Shown here in pieces: positions 33,510 to 36,453 of a stretch of 36,453 bases of DNA. Positions within the stretch are counted from its first letter, which is position 1. Every line of letters begins with the position of its first letter. Below the pieces are notes generated by a model. The model searched no databases. It saw nothing but the letters and a program-made list of their open reading frames with translations, and was not told the DNA's origin. The position numbers were made by a program, and so were the translations under genes. The DNA lies in contig CAJAOB010000066.1 in the NCBI GenBank assembly GCA_903941205.1, forward strand, positions 1 through 36,453, given 5' to 3'. This stretch comes from an uncultured Burkholderiales bacterium (GTDB lineage Bacteria; Pseudomonadota; Gammaproteobacteria; Burkholderiales; Burkholderiaceae_C).

Positions 33510-34301
33510 ATGTCGCCCACAAAATACACTGCAAGAATCTACCGCCTGTTTTCTATAGCGGTGGCGCTGTTATGGCTTGCCGGCTGCGCCACATTTGAAA
33601 ATCACAAGGGCGAAAAATTCCCGATTTCTTTAAGCCTGATCACGAATCAGACTGCCGCCCCATCCATCATCATTTCTCATGGAGGTTCCTGCCGTTTGCG
33701 GCAGGAGGACGATTGGGCTCAACGGTTCAAGGCATGGGGATATAACGCCATCATCATTGATCACTGCACCGGCCGGGGTATTGCGCCGCATACCGGAGTC
33801 GAGCCGCCGCCGCTGCCATCCAGGGACCGGGTCAATGACTATATTGCTGTGGCCGAGTGGGTTAAAACGCAAACATGGCATTCGGGGAAGGTCGCGGTTT
33901 TTGGCATCAGCCGGGGCGGTGAAGCCGTCCTCAGGGCTGCTGATTCCAAGTTTCGCCAAGTGCGGCGTGGCGATGCGGGACTCGCAGAGCTGGATGTTCT
34001 GGTTGCCTTGTATCCGGCATGCTCCTATGTACCCAGAGCCCCACGCATTCCCTTGCTGATACTGCATGGCGAGGCCGACAATCTGGCGGTTTTTTCCACT
34101 TGTGAATACAGCGGTATCAAGCACGACAACTTGATCCTGAAAACCTATCCAGACACTTACCATGGCTTTGAAGTACCCGGCCCGGACATCACGGGTTCCA
34201 ACAGGTATTTGGGAACCTATATTTCACGCAGGTATAACGCCGAATCTGCCGCTCAAAGCTTTGTGGACACCCGGGCGTTTCTTGAGAAATACCTGAGATG
34301 A
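33510..34301 (+). CDS. Lipoprotein alpha/beta hydrolase (dienelactone-hydrolase-like)
   Basis: A 263-residue predicted lipoprotein with a hydrolase fold. The signal peptide ends at lipobox LAGC (C26). The mature part has a nucleophile elbow GISRGG (in AVFGISRGGEAVLRAADSKF), an acid in LLILHGEADNLAVF and a His in YPDTYHGFEVPG, the usual order for dienelactone-hydrolase-like enzymes. HGGSCRLRQEDDWAQRFKAWGYNAIIIDHCTGRG is likely the oxyanion region. The codons are less GC-biased than those of the core genes, suggesting relatively recent acquisition along with the nearby island. There is a 208-base gap upstream with a TATAAG box (33469-33474) and a weak -35. The substrate is unknown; an envelope location suggests an exogenous or cell-wall-derived ester. 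Confidence 0.87.
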   Translation: MSPTKYTARIYRLFSIAVALLWLAGCATFENHKGEKFPISLSLITNQTAAPSIIISHGGSCRLRQEDDWAQRFKAWGYNAIIIDHCTGRGIAPHTGVEPPPLPSRDRVNDYIAVAEWVKTQTWHSGKVAVFGISRGGEAVLRAADSKFRQVRRGDAGLAELDVLVALYPACSYVPRAPRIPLLILHGEADNLAVFSTCEYSGIKHDNLILKTYPDTYHGFEVPGPDITGSNRYLGTYISRRYNAESAAQSFVDTRAFLEKYLR

Positions 34302-34496
34302 ACTGACTAGCTTTGTGACCCTATCCTGCCCCGGCCGCAAAACACACGGCCGACGTTCAGCAGTCTGGCGCCCTCGACGGGTTGGGCGGTTCGGTTTTGA
34401 CAGCGAGGCGACGCCCGCTCTTTTTCCGTCATCCTCGCGAAGCATTCCCTCCGGCTGATCGTGGAGCTGAAATCCATCTGCCTGGGGCGGGCATGG

Positions 34497-34544
34497 ATTC
34501 CTGCCTTCGCAGGAATGACGGCATGGTCAGGAATGACGGCATGG
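34497..34544. repeat. REP-like hairpin with tandem 17-bp direct repeat
   Basis: ATTCCTGC-CTTC-GCAGGAAT (34497-34516) is a perfect 8-base stem with a tetraloop. Its right arm begins a 17-base unit, CAGGAATGACGGCATGG, present twice (34510-34526 and 34528-34544) one base apart. The core GGATTCCTGCCTTCGCAGGAATGACG is the common extragenic palindrome style of many Proteobacteria. It lies downstream of the hydrolase and at the 3' side of the NodT-type gene. A partial, decayed copy (GTCATCCTCGCGAAG) sits about 60 bases to the left. Confidence 0.75.
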
Positions 34545-34576
34545 ACGGGGTCCGCAGGATTGACGGTGCGGGGCGA

Positions 34577-36094
34577 TCAGGGCGCTGGGGCTGTGTCGCC
34601 GCCCAGGGCCTGGTACAGCGCCGCCTGCGTGTTGAGGCGGGCCAGTCGGTTGTCGGCCAGGGCGATGTCGGCGCTGCGGCGCTTTTCCTGGGCGTCCAGC
34701 CAGGCTTTGAGGGCGGCGGCGCCTGCGCGGTAGCGCACTTCGTACAGGCGCTCGGCGGTGCGGGCGGCTTGCAGGCTTTCTTCCAGCCACGCGGCTTGCT
34801 GCGCGAGTTGCTGGCGCGATGACAGGGCGTTGTCCACGTCGCCGAGTGCGGTGTAGAGCGTCTGGCGGAAGTTGCCCACGGCTTCTTCGTATTGCGTCTC
34901 GGACACCTGGATGCTCAGCTGCATGTTGCTGCGTTGCAAGAAAGGCAGGGTGACGCCCAGGCCGAGCGCGGCCACCGGGTTTTGCAGCAGGTTGGCCAGT
35001 TGCGTGCTGGACGTGCCCAGGCTGCCGGTCAGACTGAGCGCCGGGTAATAGCTGGCGCGGGTGGCGTCGATGCGGGTGAAGGATTCGCGCAGGCGCAGCT
35101 CGGCGGCGCGCAGGTCGGGCCGGCGTGCCAGCAAGCTGGCGGGCAGACCGGCGTCCAGCGCGGGCAAGGCGGCCGTTGGCAGGGCGGCCGGGTTGACGGG
35201 GGATTTGCCACTGGCGCCCGGTGCGCCGTCCAACAGCAGGGCCAGCGCGGTGCGCGCTTCGACGGCCTGTTGCTGCAAGGCACTCTGGCTGGCCAGTTGG
35301 CTGGCCAGGGCTTGCTGCGCTTCGGCCACTTCCAGCCTAGATGCGGCCCCGGCGCGGTATTGCGTCTGCACCAGTTGGAAGGTGGTTTGCGCGTAGCCAA
35401 TGCTCTCGGCGTTGCTGGCCAAGCGCTGGTTGATGAAAGCCAGCTGCCAGTACAGCCGGGCCGTGGTGCCGACCAGCGCCAGCCGGGTGCTTTGCCGGTC
35501 TTGTTCGGTGGCCAGCGCCTCCCAGCGCGCCACTTCGCGCTGGCTGCCCAGCTTGTTCCACAAATCGATTTCGTAACTGGCGCTCAAGCTGGCGCCGCTG
35601 CTGCGGGTGAGGTTGGCGCCGGCGTCCAGCGCCCGCCGTGTGCCCATGCTGGCGCTGCCACTCAAGGCCGGTTGCAGCGCCTGGTCGGCCAGGCCGGCTT
35701 GCAACTGGGCGCGCCGCACGCGGATGGCGGCAGCGGCCAGGTTGTTGTTGCGCGCCAGCACGTCCGCCACGAGTTGGTCGAGCACGGGGTCACTGAAACG
35801 CGTCCACCACAATGTGCCGGCCAGGGTGGGGGCGGCTACGTCGGGGGCGGCAGCCTGGCTGTATTGCGCCGGCAGTTGCAGCAAAGGGGCCTGGTACGGG
35901 CTGTTGAAAGACGAGGCGCAGCCGCCCAGCAAGAGCGCACCTACCAGAGCAGCCAGGGCGGCGAGGGCGCTACGCGGCAGCGGCAGGGATGCCGATGCCG
36001 ATGCCTTGGCCGGACCAGGCGCCAGAGCATGGCGTTGCAGGGTCTTGACGGCTTTCGCGGGCTTCATGGGGCTCATGGCGTTCACGGTTTTCAT
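34577..36094 (-). CDS. NodT-family outer-membrane efflux lipoprotein (second copy)
   Basis: A 505-residue TolC-like outer-membrane factor. The lipobox is LLGGC (C59), unusually far from the start: the 40-residue basic n-region (KPAKAVKTLQRHALAPGPAKASASAS) includes an Ala-Ser run encoded by three gatgcc repeats. No later Met precedes the hydrophobic core, so the long leader seems real. The mature part has NodT features: WWTRFSDPVLDQLVADVLARNNNLAAAAIRVRRAQLQAG, YEIDLWNKLGSQREVARWEAL and RRPDLRAAELRLRESFTRIDATRASYYPALSLTGSLG. It lies 24 bases after a MacB-type permease gene, so it probably serves an ABC-type tripartite exporter. It is a distinct sequence from the NodT-type protein at 14-15.5 kb. 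Confidence 0.93.
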   Translation of the reverse strand: MKTVNAMSPMKPAKAVKTLQRHALAPGPAKASASASLPLPRSALAALAALVGALLLGGCASSFNSPYQAPLLQLPAQYSQAAAPDVAAPTLAGTLWWTRFSDPVLDQLVADVLARNNNLAAAAIRVRRAQLQAGLADQALQPALSGSASMGTRRALDAGANLTRSSGASLSASYEIDLWNKLGSQREVARWEALATEQDRQSTRLALVGTTARLYWQLAFINQRLASNAESIGYAQTTFQLVQTQYRAGAASRLEVAEAQQALASQLASQSALQQQAVEARTALALLLDGAPGASGKSPVNPAALPTAALPALDAGLPASLLARRPDLRAAELRLRESFTRIDATRASYYPALSLTGSLGTSSTQLANLLQNPVAALGLGVTLPFLQRSNMQLSIQVSETQYEEAVGNFRQTLYTALGDVDNALSSRQQLAQQAAWLEESLQAARTAERLYEVRYRAGAAALKAWLDAQEKRRSADIALADNRLARLNTQAALYQALGGDTAPAP

Positions 36095-36118
36095 GGGTTC
36101 ATGGGTTCCTGGAGCCTG

Positions 36119-36453
36119 TCATTCCCGCGCCAGTGCGTCGACGGGGTTGAGCTTGGCGGCGCTGTTGGCCGGCAAAAAGCCGAAGATCACGCCGATCAGC
36201 GTCGAGCAGACAAAGGCCGCGACCATCGACAGCGTGGAATACACCAGCGTGAAGCTGCTGCCCGACTGCTCAAAGCCCCAACCCACCAACAGCGACAGGC
36301 CGATGCCGAGCACGCCGCCCATCAGACACACCAACACCGCTTCAATCAAAAACTGCTGGCGAATATCGGCCTGGCGCGCGCCCACAGCCATGCGCACGCC
36401 GATCTCGCGCGTGCGCTCGGTGACAGACACCAGCATGATGTTCATCACGCCGA
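36119..36453 (-). CDS. MacB-type ABC transporter permease, C-terminal part
   Basis: Partial gene, cut by the window edge; the last 111 or so residues. [43 protein letters not shown] is the conserved FtsX/MacB C-terminal segment. It is followed by two membrane helices ([24 protein letters not shown] and [22 protein letters not shown]) and the typical end [14 protein letters not shown]. Full-length MacB (about 650 residues) exports macrolides, enterotoxin or siderophores with a MacA adaptor and an outer-membrane factor. Here the outer-membrane factor gene follows 24 bases later; the adaptor (macA-like) should lie beyond 36453. The ATP-binding domain is not visible, so a separate-permease arrangement cannot be excluded. 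Confidence 0.9.
   Translation of the reverse strand, partial: GVMNIMLVSVTERTREIGVRMAVGARQADIRQQFLIEAVLVCLMGGVLGIGLSLLVGWGFEQSGSSFTLVYSTLSMVAAFVCSTLIGVIFGFLPANSAAKLNPVDALARE

Noticed and set aside
1-36453. CRISPR array, intact transposase, integrase or prophage genes
   Set aside because: No repeat-spacer pattern and no recognisable protein of these classes in either strand of the track.

Overview
The window is GC-rich bacterial DNA with a Comamonadaceae (Burkholderiales, Betaproteobacteria) look. This rests on several TctC/Bug-type solute receptors' hallmark here (one copy), the glnE / yhdP / nitrilase order, NodT-type outer-membrane lipoproteins and strongly GC-ending codons; Polaromonas- or Rhodoferax-like is my best guess, by inference only. 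Almost all of it is ordinary, densely packed chromosome. The exception is an AT-richer stretch at about 28.9-31.7 kb that looks like a decayed polysaccharide or glycosyltransferase island.

Layout. 0.1-5.8 kb: a GlcD-type FAD oxidase (minus) diverges from a sigma-54 activator lacking a sensory domain. The activator is followed by a three-gene unit: an AtuA-like DUF1446 protein, a DUF4387 protein and a tripartite-transporter-type periplasmic receptor. Three tandem 19-bp inverted repeats of identical geometry, and a -24/-12-like element, lie between activator and operon; a fourth dyad lies ahead of the activator. 5.9-9.5 kb: LysR regulator and purU (minus), divergent from an omega-amino acid:pyruvate aminotransferase, then tRNA-Gly(GCC). 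9.6-15.5 kb: a complete tripartite RND efflux operon (outer-membrane factor, adaptor, pump; minus). 15.8-18.7 kb: glnE (minus), divergent from a plus-strand chain at 18.8-26.6 kb: yhdP, a nitrilase-family amidase, a PAS sensor kinase and a FixJ-type response regulator, all joined by 4-base ATGA overlaps. 26.6-27.9 kb: a 63-residue membrane protein whose start and stop codons interlock with those of its neighbours, then mltA.

28.1-31.7 kb: a secreted ClpP-fold-like protein, then the AT-rich zone with one intact family-2 glycosyltransferase, an N-terminal gene fragment and several coding remnants. 31.7-34.3 kb: a rhodanese-like pseudogene that has lost its catalytic segment, an HSL-type esterase and a lipoprotein alpha/beta hydrolase. 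34.4-36.45 kb: a REP-like repeat, a second NodT-type outer-membrane factor and the C-terminal end of a MacB-type permease cut by the window edge.

How the genes work together. The clearest candidate for an undescribed system is the activator / dyad array / AtuA-DUF4387-receptor module: a self-contained, probably sigma-54-controlled uptake and catabolic unit of unknown substrate. The second is the translationally coupled envelope (YhdP), amidase and two-component chain. No CRISPR array, intact insertion sequence, integrase or prophage gene was seen. All calls come from reading the sequence; no database search was run.
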